From assembly GCF_023169965.1 (NCBI RefSeq), contig NZ_AP025592.1, positions 3,658,001-3,722,000 on the forward strand: DNA of 64,000 nt. Direction: 5' to 3'. Below are positions 1 to 10,613 of the stretch, in pieces. The DNA is from Anaeromyxobacter paludicola. Its GTDB lineage: Bacteria > Myxococcota > Myxococcia > Myxococcales > Anaeromyxobacteraceae. A program made the translations under genes and the position numbers. Position 1 is the first letter of the stretch; each line of letters starts with the position of its first letter. The notes beneath the pieces are model-generated. The model saw only the letters and a program-made list of their open reading frames with translations. It ran no database searches and had not been told where the DNA came from.

Positions 1-504
1 TTCCTCGCCGGCGCGCTGCTCGCGAACTTCCCGGGCGTCCACCGGGCGGCGCTCGGGGCCGCGCTGCGGCGGCTGGAGCGGCCGGTCTACCTGCTCTCGC
101 TCTTCGCCATCGGCGCGCTCTGGGACCCGTCCGACTGGCGGGGCTGGGTGGTCATGCCGGTGTTCATGGCGGCGCGCCTCATCGGCAAGCGGCTCGGGGC
201 CAACGCCGCCGCGGCGTGGGGCGGGCTTCGGCTCGGTCCCCGCGAGCGCGAGGCGCTCGCGGTCGCGCCCATGGGGCCGCTCGCCATCGCCATCGTGGTG
301 AACGCCCACCTGCTCTACCCGGACCTCGCGAGCTCGCTCATCGCCCCGGCGGTGGTGGGCGGCGGGATCCTGACCGAGGTGGTGGTGCAGCTCGTCACGC
401 GCGGCAAGCTCTCGACGATGGAGCGGGAGGCGGGCGCGGTCGGGCGGATCGCGGCGCCGCGCCCCGCCGCGTCCGCGGCCGGCTCGCGCGAGGCGATCGG
501 ATGA
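1..504 (+). CDS. CPA2/Kef-type cation:proton antiporter, C-terminal part (5' cut by window edge)
   Basis: Frame 1 is open from the first base to a TGA at 502-504, so this is the 3' end of a longer gene. The visible 167 residues are hydrophobic, with several membrane segments (for example around VYLLSLFAIGAL and VVMPVFMAARLIG), and end in a short basic/alanine-rich tail. The pattern resembles the C-terminal half of the membrane domain of monovalent cation:proton antiporters. The stop overlaps the next start (ATGA), so the two antiporter-like genes are probably translationally coupled and may form a pair. No RCK/TrkA-N domain follows. Family assignment is moderate because the N-terminal half is missing. 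Confidence 0.6.
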   Translation, partial: FLAGALLANFPGVHRAALGAALRRLERPVYLLSLFAIGALWDPSDWRGWVVMPVFMAARLIGKRLGANAAAAWGGLRLGPREREALAVAPMGPLAIAIVVNAHLLYPDLASSLIAPAVVGGGILTEVVVQLVTRGKLSTMEREAGAVGRIAAPRPAASAAGSREAIG

Positions 505-1829
505 ACGCGCTCCTGCTGGTGGCCCTGGGCGGGCTCATGCACGCCGCCCGCTCCTTCGGACCGGCGGGGCCCGAGGGCGGCGCGAGCACGCTCCTCGCCT
601 TCGGGTACGTGCTCGTCACCGCGTTCTTCGCCGGCCGGCTCTTCGGCCAGCTCCGGCTGCCCCGGCTCACCGGGTACATCGTGGCCGGGGTGGTCGCCGG
701 CCCCATGGGGCTCGGCCTGCTCTCCCGCGAGATGGTGGGGAGCCTCGACGTCGTCAACGGGATCGCGGTGTCGATGATCGCGCTCACCGCGGGCAGCGAG
801 CTCGAGCTGCGGGCCATCCGCCCGCTGCTGCGGTCGATCCGCTGGATCGCGCTGCTCGGCGTGCTCGGCACGGCGGCGCTGCTCTCGGCCGCGGTCTGGC
901 TCCTGCGGTCGCTGCTGCCGTTCATGGCCCACCTCGCGCCGGCGCAGGCCGCCGCGGTCTCCCTGGTGCTCGGGGTGGTGACGGTGGCCCAGTCGCCCGC
1001 GGTGGTGGTGGCGCTGCGCGACGAGCTGCGCGCCGACGGCCCGGTGGCGCGCACCGCGCTCGGGGTGGTGGTCCTCGCCGACCTGATGGTGATCGTCCTC
1101 TTCGCCGTCACCTCGACCGTCGCCAAGGCCACCTTCGGCGCCGGCGCCGACGCGGCGCACACCGCGGCGACCCTGGCCTGGGAGATCCTGGGCTCGCTCG
1201 GCGCGGGCGCGCTGGTGGGGGTGGTGCTCGCGACCTACCTGCGCAAGGTGGCCGGGGGCGCCCCGCTCTTCGTGTTCCTCACCACGGTGGTGGTCTCCGA
1301 GATCGGGCGGCGGCTCCACTTCGATCCCTTGCTGGTGGCGCTCGCCGCCGGGATGCTGGTGCGCAACGCCACCCAGGTGGCCGAGGTCCTCCACCGGGAG
1401 CTCCAGCCGTCGTCGCTCCCGGTCTCGATCGTCTTCTTCGCCGTGGCCGGCGCCAGCCTGCACCTCGACGTGCTCGCCACCGCCTGGGTGCCGGCCGGGG
1501 TGATCGTGCTCGTCCGCGCGGCCGGGCTGCTCTCCGGGGCCCGCGCCGGCGCCCGCCTCGCCCGCGCCCCGGCGACGGTGGTGAGGTACGCCGGCTTCGG
1601 GCTGCTGCCCCAGGCCGGGCTCGCGCTCGCGCTCTCCACCCTGTTCGCGAAGACCTTCCCCGAGTTCGGCGCGGCCGCGAGCGCCCTCACCCTCGGGGTG
1701 GTGGCGCTGAACGAGCTGCTCGCGCCCGCGGTCTACCGCGCCGCCCTGGTCCGCGCCGGCGAGGCGGGGCAGGGCGAGTCGCCGGCTCCGGCGGCGGAGG
1801 CTCCGGCGCTGGAGCTGCTCCGGCACTGA
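501..1829 (+). CDS. CPA2 family cation:proton antiporter (Kef/NhaP-like membrane protein)
   Basis: A 442-residue integral membrane protein with about a dozen hydrophobic segments. Family-like landmarks are the N-terminal stretch around LPRLTGYIVAGVVAGPMGLG, then a conserved-looking segment at GVVTVAQSPAVVVALRDE, and VVVLADLMVIVLFAV, which carries a membrane-embedded Asp of the kind used for proton coupling in CPA antiporters. It would exchange Na+ or K+ for H+ across the inner membrane. The ATG at 501 overlaps the stop of the upstream antiporter-like gene (ATGA). No cytoplasmic nucleotide-binding domain follows; the C-terminus is a short acidic/alanine tail. Ion specificity cannot be told from sequence. 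Confidence 0.75.
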   Translation: MNALLLVALGGLMHAARSFGPAGPEGGASTLLAFGYVLVTAFFAGRLFGQLRLPRLTGYIVAGVVAGPMGLGLLSREMVGSLDVVNGIAVSMIALTAGSELELRAIRPLLRSIRWIALLGVLGTAALLSAAVWLLRSLLPFMAHLAPAQAAAVSLVLGVVTVAQSPAVVVALRDELRADGPVARTALGVVVLADLMVIVLFAVTSTVAKATFGAGADAAHTAATLAWEILGSLGAGALVGVVLATYLRKVAGGAPLFVFLTTVVVSEIGRRLHFDPLLVALAAGMLVRNATQVAEVLHRELQPSSLPVSIVFFAVAGASLHLDVLATAWVPAGVIVLVRAAGLLSGARAGARLARAPATVVRYAGFGLLPQAGLALALSTLFAKTFPEFGAAASALTLGVVALNELLAPAVYRAALVRAGEAGQGESPAPAAEAPALELLRH

Positions 1830-1880
1830 GGACCGGCCGGACCGCGTCGCCGGGGCGATCGAGGCGCGCCCGAGGCGCCC

Positions 1881-3854
<1,974 letters not shown>

Positions 3855-3866
3855 CGCTCCTCCGTG

Positions 3867-3930
3867 TTCCGGGTTCGGGAAAGCCACCTGTTCCAATAAT
3901 GGAACGGATCGTTCCGCGTCTGGAAGTTCC
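3867..3930. promoter_or_regulatory. Array of GGAA/TTCC inverted repeats, candidate upstream activator sites
   Basis: Four dyads built from the same half-site lie between the divergent activator and the beta-oxidation operon: TTCC-N7-GGAA (3867-3881), TTCCAATAATGGAA (3891-3904), GGAACGGATCGTTCC (3901-3915) and GGAAGTTCC (3922-3930). They sit about 80-145 bp upstream of the -24/-12 promoter, a usual distance for enhancer sites of sigma-54 activators, and close to the activator's own start, so autoregulation is plausible. Binding by the PrpR-like protein is inferred from position. Confidence 0.6.
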
Positions 3931-4010
3931 GGGCGGGTCGATTTTGAGGTCAGTCTTGAAAATCAGCGGAAACACGGCCGCTTGCCGCGGCGCGTCCGAC
4001 GGGTGTGCCC

Positions 4011-4027
4011 CTGGCCCGGCCGTTGCT
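4011..4027 (+). promoter_or_regulatory. Sigma-54 (-24/-12) promoter of the beta-oxidation operon
   Basis: CTGGCCCGGCCGTTGCT matches the consensus TGGCACG-N4-TTGCW with one mismatch and the exact GG-N10-GC spacing (GG at 4013-4014, GC at 4025-4026). The predicted start of transcription (about 4038) is only some 7 nt before the ATG at 4045, and the GGAG at 4033-4036 would then lie outside the transcript, implying a leaderless mRNA if the site is real. Confidence 0.6.
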
Positions 4028-4044
4028 CTCCTGGAGCAGCGGCG

Positions 4045-5208
4045 ATGGACCTCGACCTCTCCCCGGAGCAGAAGGCGATCCAGGCGGCGGCGCGCGAGCT
4101 GGCCCAGGCCGAGCTCGAGCCGGTCGCCGGCCTCCTCGACCGCGAGTTCGACCGGCGCACCTTCGTCGGCAACCTGGGGAAGCTCGCCGCCCAGGGCTTC
4201 ATGGGGATGAACGTGCGCCGCCGCTACGGCGGGGCCGAGGCCGGCACCGTGGCGCTCTCCCTCGTGCTGACCGAGCTCGGCCGCGCCTGCGCCGCCACCG
4301 CCGCCAGCGTCTCGGTCACCAACATGGTCGCCGAGGTGATCCAGGCGGTCGGGTCGGAGGAGCAGAAGGCGACCTACCTCCCGCGCATCAGCTCCGGCGA
4401 GTACCCGGCGGCGAGCTTCGCGCTCACCGAGGCCGGCGCCGGCTCCGATCCCGCCGGGATGGTCACCCAGGCGGTGGCCGACGGCGACGCCTTCGTCCTC
4501 GACGGCGAGAAGCGGTTCATCACCAACGCCCCCTACGCCGGCGTCTTCGTGGTCTGGGCGGTGACCGACCGCGCCGCGCCGAAGGGGAAGGGGATCAGCT
4601 GCTTCCTGGTCGAGGCCGGCACCCGCGGCCTCGTCGTCGGCCGGCAGGAGGACAAGATGGGGCAGCGGGCCTCCGCCACCAACGAGGTCCGGCTCGAGCG
4701 CTGCCGCGTCCCGCGCGGCGCGCTCCTGGGGCGGCTCAACGACGGCTTCCGCGTGGCGGTGGCCGAGCTCGCCGGCGGCCGCATCGGCGTGGGGTCGCTG
4801 GCGCTCGGGATCGGGCTCGCCGCGATGGACTACGCCACCCGGTATGCGTCGGAGCGTGTGCAGTTCGGCGAGCCCGTCACCACGTTCGAGGGCGTGCAGT
4901 GGATGCTCGCCGACGCCTACACCGAGCTCGAGGCGGCGCGGCTCCTCCTCGCGAGCGCGGCCTTCCAGAAGGAGCGCGGCCGGCCCTACGCCAAGGCGGC
5001 GTCGATGGCCAAGCTCTTCGCCACCGAGGCGGCCGAGCGGGCCTGCCGCTCCGCGGTGCAGCTCATGGGCGGCCAGGGCTACCTGCGCGATCACCCGGTG
5101 GAGCGCTACGCCCGCGACGTGCGCGTCACCTCCATCTACGAGGGCACCAACGAGATCCAGCGCCTCATCGTGGCGCGCGAGATCCTGAAGGAGCTGGTGC
5201 GCCCGTGA
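4045..5208 (+). CDS. Acyl-CoA dehydrogenase
   Basis: 387 residues, normal for the short acyl-CoA dehydrogenase family; a flavoenzyme that introduces the trans-2 double bond in acyl-CoAs and passes electrons to ETF. Family features include the FAD/acyl-CoA segment around ASFALTEAGAGSD, a conserved helix near YASERVQFGEPV, and SIYEGTNEIQR near the C-terminus, where the Glu of YEG is the usual catalytic base. The start MDLDLSPEQ is typical for the family. First gene of an operon with fadN-, fadA- and fadE-like genes, under a predicted sigma-54 promoter. Chain-length specificity is not predictable here. Confidence 0.9.
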   Translation: MDLDLSPEQKAIQAAARELAQAELEPVAGLLDREFDRRTFVGNLGKLAAQGFMGMNVRRRYGGAEAGTVALSLVLTELGRACAATAASVSVTNMVAEVIQAVGSEEQKATYLPRISSGEYPAASFALTEAGAGSDPAGMVTQAVADGDAFVLDGEKRFITNAPYAGVFVVWAVTDRAAPKGKGISCFLVEAGTRGLVVGRQEDKMGQRASATNEVRLERCRVPRGALLGRLNDGFRVAVAELAGGRIGVGSLALGIGLAAMDYATRYASERVQFGEPVTTFEGVQWMLADAYTELEAARLLLASAAFQKERGRPYAKAASMAKLFATEAAERACRSAVQLMGGQGYLRDHPVERYARDVRVTSIYEGTNEIQRLIVAREILKELVRP

Positions 5209-5234
5209 CCGAAGCGAAAGGACGGAGCCTGTCG

Positions 5235-7556
5235 ATGAGACCCTTCTCCAAGGTGGCGGTGCTCGGCTCGGGTGTGATGGGGGGCGGGATCGCCGCCCAC
5301 CTCGCCAACGCCGGGGCGCGGGTGCTCCTGCTCGACCTCACCGCCGCGCAGGCCCAGGCCGGGCTCGACGCCGCGAAGGCGGCGAAGCCGGCCGCCTTCT
5401 TCACCGGGGCCGAGGCGGCGCTCGTGGAGGTGGGCGGGTTCGACGAGGACCTCCCGCGCCTCGCCGGGTGCGACTGGGTGATCGAGGTGGTGCTCGAGGA
5501 CCTCTCGGTGAAGCAGAGGCTCTTCGAGCGGGTGGCGCCCCACCTCTCCGCGGACGCGGTGCTCTCGAGCAACACCAGCGGCCTCTCGGTGGAGGCGATG
5601 GCCCGGGCGCTCCCCGCCGACCTGCGCCGCCGCTTCCTCGTGACCCACTTCTTCAACCCGCCGCGGTACCTGCGGCTCGTCGAGGTGGTGCCCTGCGCCG
5701 ACACCGACCCCGAGGTGGTCGCGCGGGTGGAGGCGTTCCTCGAGCGGCGGCTCGGCAAGGGGGTGGTCCGGGCCAAGGACACGCCCAACTTCGTCGCCAA
5801 CCGGATCGGCGTCTTCGCGCTCTGCAACGTGGTGAAGCACGTGCTGGAGCTTGGGCTCACCGTGGAGGAGGCCGACGCCGCCGCCGGTCCGGCCACCGCC
5901 CGGCCCCGCAGCGCCGCCTTCCGCACCGCCGACCTGGTCGGGCTCGACACCCTCCTGCACGTCGCCGACAACTCCCACGCCGTGCTCCAGCAGGACGAGG
6001 AGCGCGAGGTCTTCCGGCTGCCCGACTTCCTGCGCGAGATGGTGAAGCAGGGGCTCCGCGGCAACAAGTCGAAGGCCGGGTTCTACAAGAAGGAGAAGGG
6101 CGAGGGCGGCGCCACCACGGAGCGCTACTTCGACTTCCGCGCCGGCCGGTACGAGCCGGTGAGGCGGCCGCGCTTCGCCTCGGTGGAAGCGACGAAGGGG
6201 ATCGACGACCCGGCCGCGCGGCTCCGGGCGGTGCTCGCCGGCGACGACCCGGCGGCGGAGCTCGCCTGGCGCAACCTGCGCGACACGCTCCTCTACGCCT
6301 TCCGGCGCGTGCCGGAGATCGCCGACGACGTCTCGGCGGTGGACCGGGCCATGCGCTGGGGCTTCAACTGGGAGCTCGGCCCGTTCGAGATGCTCGACGC
6401 CATCGGCGTGGCGCGCTTCCGCGAGCGGGCCCGCAAGGACGGGAGCGCCATCCCGGCGCGGCTCGACGAGGTGGAGCGCTTCTACCGGGTCGAGGGCGGC
6501 CGGCGCGAGGTGCTCGACCTCGCCACCGGCGCCTTCCGCGAGGTCCCGCGGCCGGAGGGGCGGATCGACCTCGCCCTCGTGAAGGCGGGCGGCGTGGTGG
6601 AGCGGAACCCCGGCGCCTCGGTGCTCGACCTCGGGGACGGCGTCTTCGGCCTCGAGTTCCACTCGAAGATGAACGCCATCGGGAACGACACGCTCGCCAT
6701 GGTCCACAAGGCGCTCGCGCGCGCCGAGCGGGAGGGGCAGGCGCTCGTCATCGCCAACCAGGGCGCGGCCTTCTCGGCCGGCGCGAACCTGGCGCTGCTC
6801 GCCATGGCCATCGTGGAGGGGGAGTGGGACGAGATCGCCCTCACCGTGCAGCGGTTCCAGCGGGCCACGATGGCGCTCGCGCTGGCGCAGGTGCCGGTGG
6901 TGGCGGCGCCGCACCAGCTCGCCCTCGGCGGCGGCTGCGAGGTCTGCCTCCACGCCACGGCGATGAACCCGCACTCCGAGACGTACATGGGGCTCGTGGA
7001 GGTGGGGGTGGGGCTGCTCCCGGCCGGCGGCGGCACGAAGGAGCTGGCGCTGCGGGCCATCCGGCTCGCCGAGCAGTGGGAGACCGACGTGTCCCCCTTC
7101 CTCTTCAAGAGCTTCAAGCAGATCGCGACCGCCCGCGTGAGCACCTCCGCCGCCGAGCTGCGCGACATGGGCTACCTCCGCCCCGGCGACGCCGTCACCA
7201 TGAACGCCGACGACCTCGTCGCCGACGCGAAGCGGAAGGCGCTGGCGCTCGCGGCGAACTTCCGCCCGCGCGCCCTCGCGACCGGGCTCGCCGCGCCGGG
7301 CCGGGGCGTGGCCGCGAGCCTCGCCTCCCAGCTCTGGAACCTGCGGATGGGCGGCTTCATCACCGCGTACGAGGAGCACCTCGGGAAGACCATCGCCCGG
7401 GTCATCACCGGCGGCGACGTGCCGGCCGGCACCCCCATCACCGAGGAGTGGCTGCTGGAGCAGGAGCGCGAGGCCTTCGTCTCGCTCTGCGGCGAGAAGC
7501 GCACGCTGGAGCGGATCCAGCACATGCTCAAGAAGGGCAAGCCGCTCCGCAACTAG
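5235..7556 (+). CDS. fadN: 3-hydroxyacyl-CoA dehydrogenase / enoyl-CoA hydratase, FadN-type domain order
   Basis: 773 residues. The NAD-binding Rossmann domain is at the N-terminus (GSGVMGGGIAAHLANAG, about residues 8-25), with the 3HCDH catalytic His in VTHFFNPPRYLRLVE and a second 3HCDH helical region to about residue 420. A crotonase-fold domain follows (about 460-700) with the two expected Glu residues in GGGCEVCLH and GLVEVGVGLLPAGGG. It catalyses the hydration and 3-hydroxyacyl oxidation steps of beta-oxidation. This order (dehydrogenase first, hydratase second) is that of Bacillus FadN, not of FadB/FadJ, and the gene order fadN-fadA-fadE also matches the Bacillus fadNAE operon. The ATG at 5235 follows a GGAG; a GTG at 5205 overlapping the previous stop is an alternative. 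Confidence 0.88.
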   Translation: MRPFSKVAVLGSGVMGGGIAAHLANAGARVLLLDLTAAQAQAGLDAAKAAKPAAFFTGAEAALVEVGGFDEDLPRLAGCDWVIEVVLEDLSVKQRLFERVAPHLSADAVLSSNTSGLSVEAMARALPADLRRRFLVTHFFNPPRYLRLVEVVPCADTDPEVVARVEAFLERRLGKGVVRAKDTPNFVANRIGVFALCNVVKHVLELGLTVEEADAAAGPATARPRSAAFRTADLVGLDTLLHVADNSHAVLQQDEEREVFRLPDFLREMVKQGLRGNKSKAGFYKKEKGEGGATTERYFDFRAGRYEPVRRPRFASVEATKGIDDPAARLRAVLAGDDPAAELAWRNLRDTLLYAFRRVPEIADDVSAVDRAMRWGFNWELGPFEMLDAIGVARFRERARKDGSAIPARLDEVERFYRVEGGRREVLDLATGAFREVPRPEGRIDLALVKAGGVVERNPGASVLDLGDGVFGLEFHSKMNAIGNDTLAMVHKALARAEREGQALVIANQGAAFSAGANLALLAMAIVEGEWDEIALTVQRFQRATMALALAQVPVVAAPHQLALGGGCEVCLHATAMNPHSETYMGLVEVGVGLLPAGGGTKELALRAIRLAEQWETDVSPFLFKSFKQIATARVSTSAAELRDMGYLRPGDAVTMNADDLVADAKRKALALAANFRPRALATGLAAPGRGVAASLASQLWNLRMGGFITAYEEHLGKTIARVITGGDVPAGTPITEEWLLEQEREAFVSLCGEKRTLERIQHMLKKGKPLRN

Positions 7557-7583
7557 CCCGCCGGAACGCACGGAGACTCGACG

Positions 7584-8756
7584 ATGAAGAGCGCCTACGT
7601 CCTCGCCGCCTGCCGCACCCCGGGCACGAAAGCCAAGAAGGGGAAGCTGCGCCACGTGCGCCCCGACGACCTCGCCGCCGCGGCCGTGAAGGCGGTGATG
7701 GAGCGGGCCGGGGTGGACCCCCTCGAGATCGACGACGTCATCCTCGGCTGCGCCTTCCCGGAGGGCGAGCAGGGGATGAACCTGGCCCGGGTGGCGGCGC
7801 TCCGGGCCGGGCTGCCGTACCAGGTGCCGGCCCAGACCGTGAACCGGTTCTGCTCCTCCGGGCTGCAGTCGATCGCCAGCGCCGCCGAGCGGATCATGGC
7901 CGGCTTCGCCGACTGCATCGTCGCCGGCGGGGCGGAGAGCATGAGCCTCGTCCCCATGGGCGGCAACAAGTTCAGCGCCAACCCGGCGCTGGTGGCGAGC
8001 TGGCCGGAGTCGTTCGCGGCGATGGGGATCACCGCCGAGCTGGTGGCCGAGCGGCACGGGGTGTCGCGCCAGGACCAGGACGCCTTCGCCGCCGAGAGCC
8101 ACCGGCGCGCCGCGGCGGCGCAGGCGAGCGGCGCCTTCGGCGACGAGCTCGTGCCGGTCGAGGCGGAGTCGGCGGCGGTGGTGGGCGGCAAGCTCGAGCG
8201 CGCGGTGGAGCGGGTCGAGGCCGACGACGGCGTCCGGCCCGACACCACGCCCGAGGGGCTCGCGAAGCTCAAGCCGGCGTTCAAGGTGGACGGCACGGTG
8301 ACGGCCGGCAACGCGTCGCAGATGACCGACGGGGCCGCGGCGGTGCTGGTGGTCTCGGAGGACTTCCTGCGCCGCACCGGGCGCGAGCCGCTGGCGCGCT
8401 TCCTCTCCTTCGCGGTGAAGGGCGTGCCGCCGGAGGTGATGGGGATCGGACCGGTGGAGGCGATCCCGGCGGCGCTGCGGCTGGCGGGGGTCTCGCAGGA
8501 CGCGCTCGGGCGGATCGAGCTCAACGAGGCGTTCGCGGCCCAGGCGCTCGCCTGCGTGCGGGCGCTCGGTCTCGACCCGGCCAGGGTGAACCCGTCGGGC
8601 GGCGCCATCGCCCTGGGCCACCCGCTCGGCTGCACCGGGGCGAAGCTCACGGCGACGCTGCTGCACGGGATGCGCCGGGCCGGCGAGCGGTACGGGATGG
8701 TGTCGATGTGCATCGGCGGCGGCATGGGCGCGGCCGCCGTCTTCGAGAGGGCGTGA
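7584..8756 (+). CDS. fadA: Acetyl-CoA acyltransferase (3-ketoacyl-CoA thiolase)
   Basis: 390 residues, the standard thiolase length. The acyl-accepting Cys is in VNRFCSSGLQS (about residue 90), the catalytic His in GGAIALGHPLGCTGA, and the second Cys in SMCIGGGMGAA at the C-terminus. It cleaves 3-ketoacyl-CoA to acetyl-CoA and a shortened acyl-CoA, the last step of the spiral. It lies 27 nt after the FadN-like gene and 3 nt before the FadE-like gene, so it is clearly part of the same transcript. Direction (degradative rather than synthetic) is inferred from the operon. Confidence 0.92.
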   Translation: MKSAYVLAACRTPGTKAKKGKLRHVRPDDLAAAAVKAVMERAGVDPLEIDDVILGCAFPEGEQGMNLARVAALRAGLPYQVPAQTVNRFCSSGLQSIASAAERIMAGFADCIVAGGAESMSLVPMGGNKFSANPALVASWPESFAAMGITAELVAERHGVSRQDQDAFAAESHRRAAAAQASGAFGDELVPVEAESAAVVGGKLERAVERVEADDGVRPDTTPEGLAKLKPAFKVDGTVTAGNASQMTDGAAAVLVVSEDFLRRTGREPLARFLSFAVKGVPPEVMGIGPVEAIPAALRLAGVSQDALGRIELNEAFAAQALACVRALGLDPARVNPSGGAIALGHPLGCTGAKLTATLLHGMRRAGERYGMVSMCIGGGMGAAAVFERA

Positions 8757-8759
8757 ACC

Positions 8760-10586
8760 ATGGCGGACGTGGCGAAGGTCGAGCAGGTGGAGCAGGGAGC
8801 GAAGCGCGCGGCGGACCCGAGGCGGCCGGGCGGCGGCGAGTACCTCATCGCCGACGCGGCCCCGGCGGACGTCTTCACGCCGGAGGACTTCACCGAGGAG
8901 CAGCGGGCCATCGGCGACACCGCCGAGGGGTTCGTGCAGGACTCGATCTGGCCGCGCGCCGAGGAGATGGAGAAGCAGCACTTCGAGGTGGCGGTCGCGC
9001 TCATGAAGCAGTGCGGCGAGCTCGGGCTCCTCGCCATCGACGTGCCGGAGGCCTTCGGCGGCCTCGAGCTCGACAAGGCGACGAGCATGCTCGCGGCCGA
9101 GCGGATCGCCCCGGCCGGCTCCTTCTCGGTGACCTGGTCGGCCCACACCGGCATCGCCACCCTGCCGCTCGTCTACTACGGCACCGAGGCGCAGAAGGCG
9201 AAGTACCTCACGAAGCTCGCGAGCGGCGAGTGGATCGGCGCCTACTGCCTCACCGAGCCCGGCTCGGGCAGCGACGCGCTCGGCGCGCGCACCACCGCGA
9301 AGCTCTCGGCCGACGGGACGCACTACGTCCTCGAGGGCACGAAGCAGTTCATCACCAACGGCAGCTTCGCCGACCTCTTCACCGTCTTCGCGAAGGTGGA
9401 CGGCGAGCACTTCACCGCCTTCCTGGTGGAGCGCGGCTTCCCCGGCGTGACCGTCGGGGCCGAGGAGAAGAAGCTCGGCATCAAGGGCTCCTCCACGACC
9501 CAGATCATCCTCGAGGGGGCCCGGGTGCCGGTCGAGAACGTCCTCGGCGAGATCGGCAAGGGGCACAAGATCGCCTTCAACGTGCTCAACGTGGGCCGGT
9601 TCAAGCTGGGCGCCGCGGTGACCGGCGCCGCCAAGCACGCCCTCGGCGAGGGGGCGAGGTACGCCAACCTGCGCAAGCAGTTCGACACGCCCATCGCGCG
9701 GTTCGGCGCCATCCGGCAGAAGCTGGCCGAGGGGGCGGCCTCGATCTTCGCCTCCGAGTCGGTGGTCTACCGGCTGGCGGGGCTCCTCGACCGGCGGCTC
9801 GCCGCCATCCCCAGGGACGCGCCGGGCTACTACGAGCTCTACCAGAAGGCGATCGAGGACTATGCCATCGAGTGCGCCATCTCGAAGGTGTTCTGCAGCG
9901 AGGTGCTCGCCGGCGTGGTGGACGAGGTGGTCCAGATCCACGGCGGCTACGGCTTCACCCAGGAGTACGCGGCGGAGCGCTTCTACCGCGACGAGCGGAT
10001 CAACCGGATCTTCGAGGGCACGAACGAGATCAACCGGCTCCTCGTCCCCGGGACGCTGCTCCGGCGCGCCATGAAGGGCGAGATCCCGCTGCAGCGCGAG
10101 GTGATGAAGGCGGTCGAGTCGCTCCTCTCGCCCTCCTACGAGGAGGTGGACGCCGCGGTGCCGTTCGCGGTCGAGCGGGCGGCGCTCGGGCACCTCAAGA
10201 AGGCGTTCCTGGTGGTGGCCGGCGCGGCGGTGCAGAGGTACCGGGGCGGCCTCAAGGACGAGCAGGAGGTGCTGCTCGCGCTCGCCGACGTGGCCATCGA
10301 GATCTTCGCGCTCGAGAGCGCGCTCCTGCGGGCCGAGAAGGGCGCGGCCCTGCCGGAGCGGCGGCGGGCGGTGATGGCCGCCGCGGTGAAGGTCTTCGCC
10401 TTCGGGGCGGTGGAGCGGATCGGCACCGCCGCCCGCAAGGCCGCCTTCTGCTGCGCCGAGGGCGACGAGCTCACCATGCTCCTCGCCGGCGTGCGCCGGT
10501 TCACCAAGTACGACGCCTCCGGGCTGCTCCAGGCGCAGCGGCTCCTCGCCGACGCGGTGCTGGAGGGCGAGAAGTATCCCTGCTGA
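8760..10586 (+). CDS. fadE: Acyl-CoA dehydrogenase, long form (FadE-type, about 600 residues)
   Basis: 608 residues, the long acyl-CoA dehydrogenase form with an extra C-terminal helical domain like Bacillus FadE and mammalian VLCAD. Visible features: AYCLTEPGSGSDALGART in the substrate/FAD region, KQFITNGSFADLFTVFAK, and IFEGTNEINRLLV with the catalytic-base Glu. The last 200 residues form the added helical domain. It oxidises acyl-CoA to enoyl-CoA and completes a self-contained beta-oxidation operon together with the shorter dehydrogenase upstream. The ATG is 3 nt after the thiolase stop. Confidence 0.9.
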   Translation: MADVAKVEQVEQGAKRAADPRRPGGGEYLIADAAPADVFTPEDFTEEQRAIGDTAEGFVQDSIWPRAEEMEKQHFEVAVALMKQCGELGLLAIDVPEAFGGLELDKATSMLAAERIAPAGSFSVTWSAHTGIATLPLVYYGTEAQKAKYLTKLASGEWIGAYCLTEPGSGSDALGARTTAKLSADGTHYVLEGTKQFITNGSFADLFTVFAKVDGEHFTAFLVERGFPGVTVGAEEKKLGIKGSSTTQIILEGARVPVENVLGEIGKGHKIAFNVLNVGRFKLGAAVTGAAKHALGEGARYANLRKQFDTPIARFGAIRQKLAEGAASIFASESVVYRLAGLLDRRLAAIPRDAPGYYELYQKAIEDYAIECAISKVFCSEVLAGVVDEVVQIHGGYGFTQEYAAERFYRDERINRIFEGTNEINRLLVPGTLLRRAMKGEIPLQREVMKAVESLLSPSYEEVDAAVPFAVERAALGHLKKAFLVVAGAAVQRYRGGLKDEQEVLLALADVAIEIFALESALLRAEKGAALPERRRAVMAAAVKVFAFGAVERIGTAARKAAFCCAEGDELTMLLAGVRRFTKYDASGLLQAQRLLADAVLEGEKYPC

Positions 10587-10611
10587 GGCGCGGGCCGCGC
10601 GGCGCCGCGCC
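10587..10611. terminator. Hairpin between convergent genes
   Basis: A perfect 7-bp inverted repeat (GGCGCGG at 10587-10593 and CCGCGCC at 10605-10611) fills the short gap between two convergent stop codons. There is no U-tract, so a bidirectional termination role is inferred from position only. Confidence 0.35.
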
Positions 10612-10613
10612 CC

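Noticed and set aside
5136-10193. Very long minus-strand open frame opposite the beta-oxidation operon
   Set aside because: Shadow of strong third-position GC bias; composition is Arg/Gly/His-rich with no domain, while the plus strand holds four well-defined enzymes.
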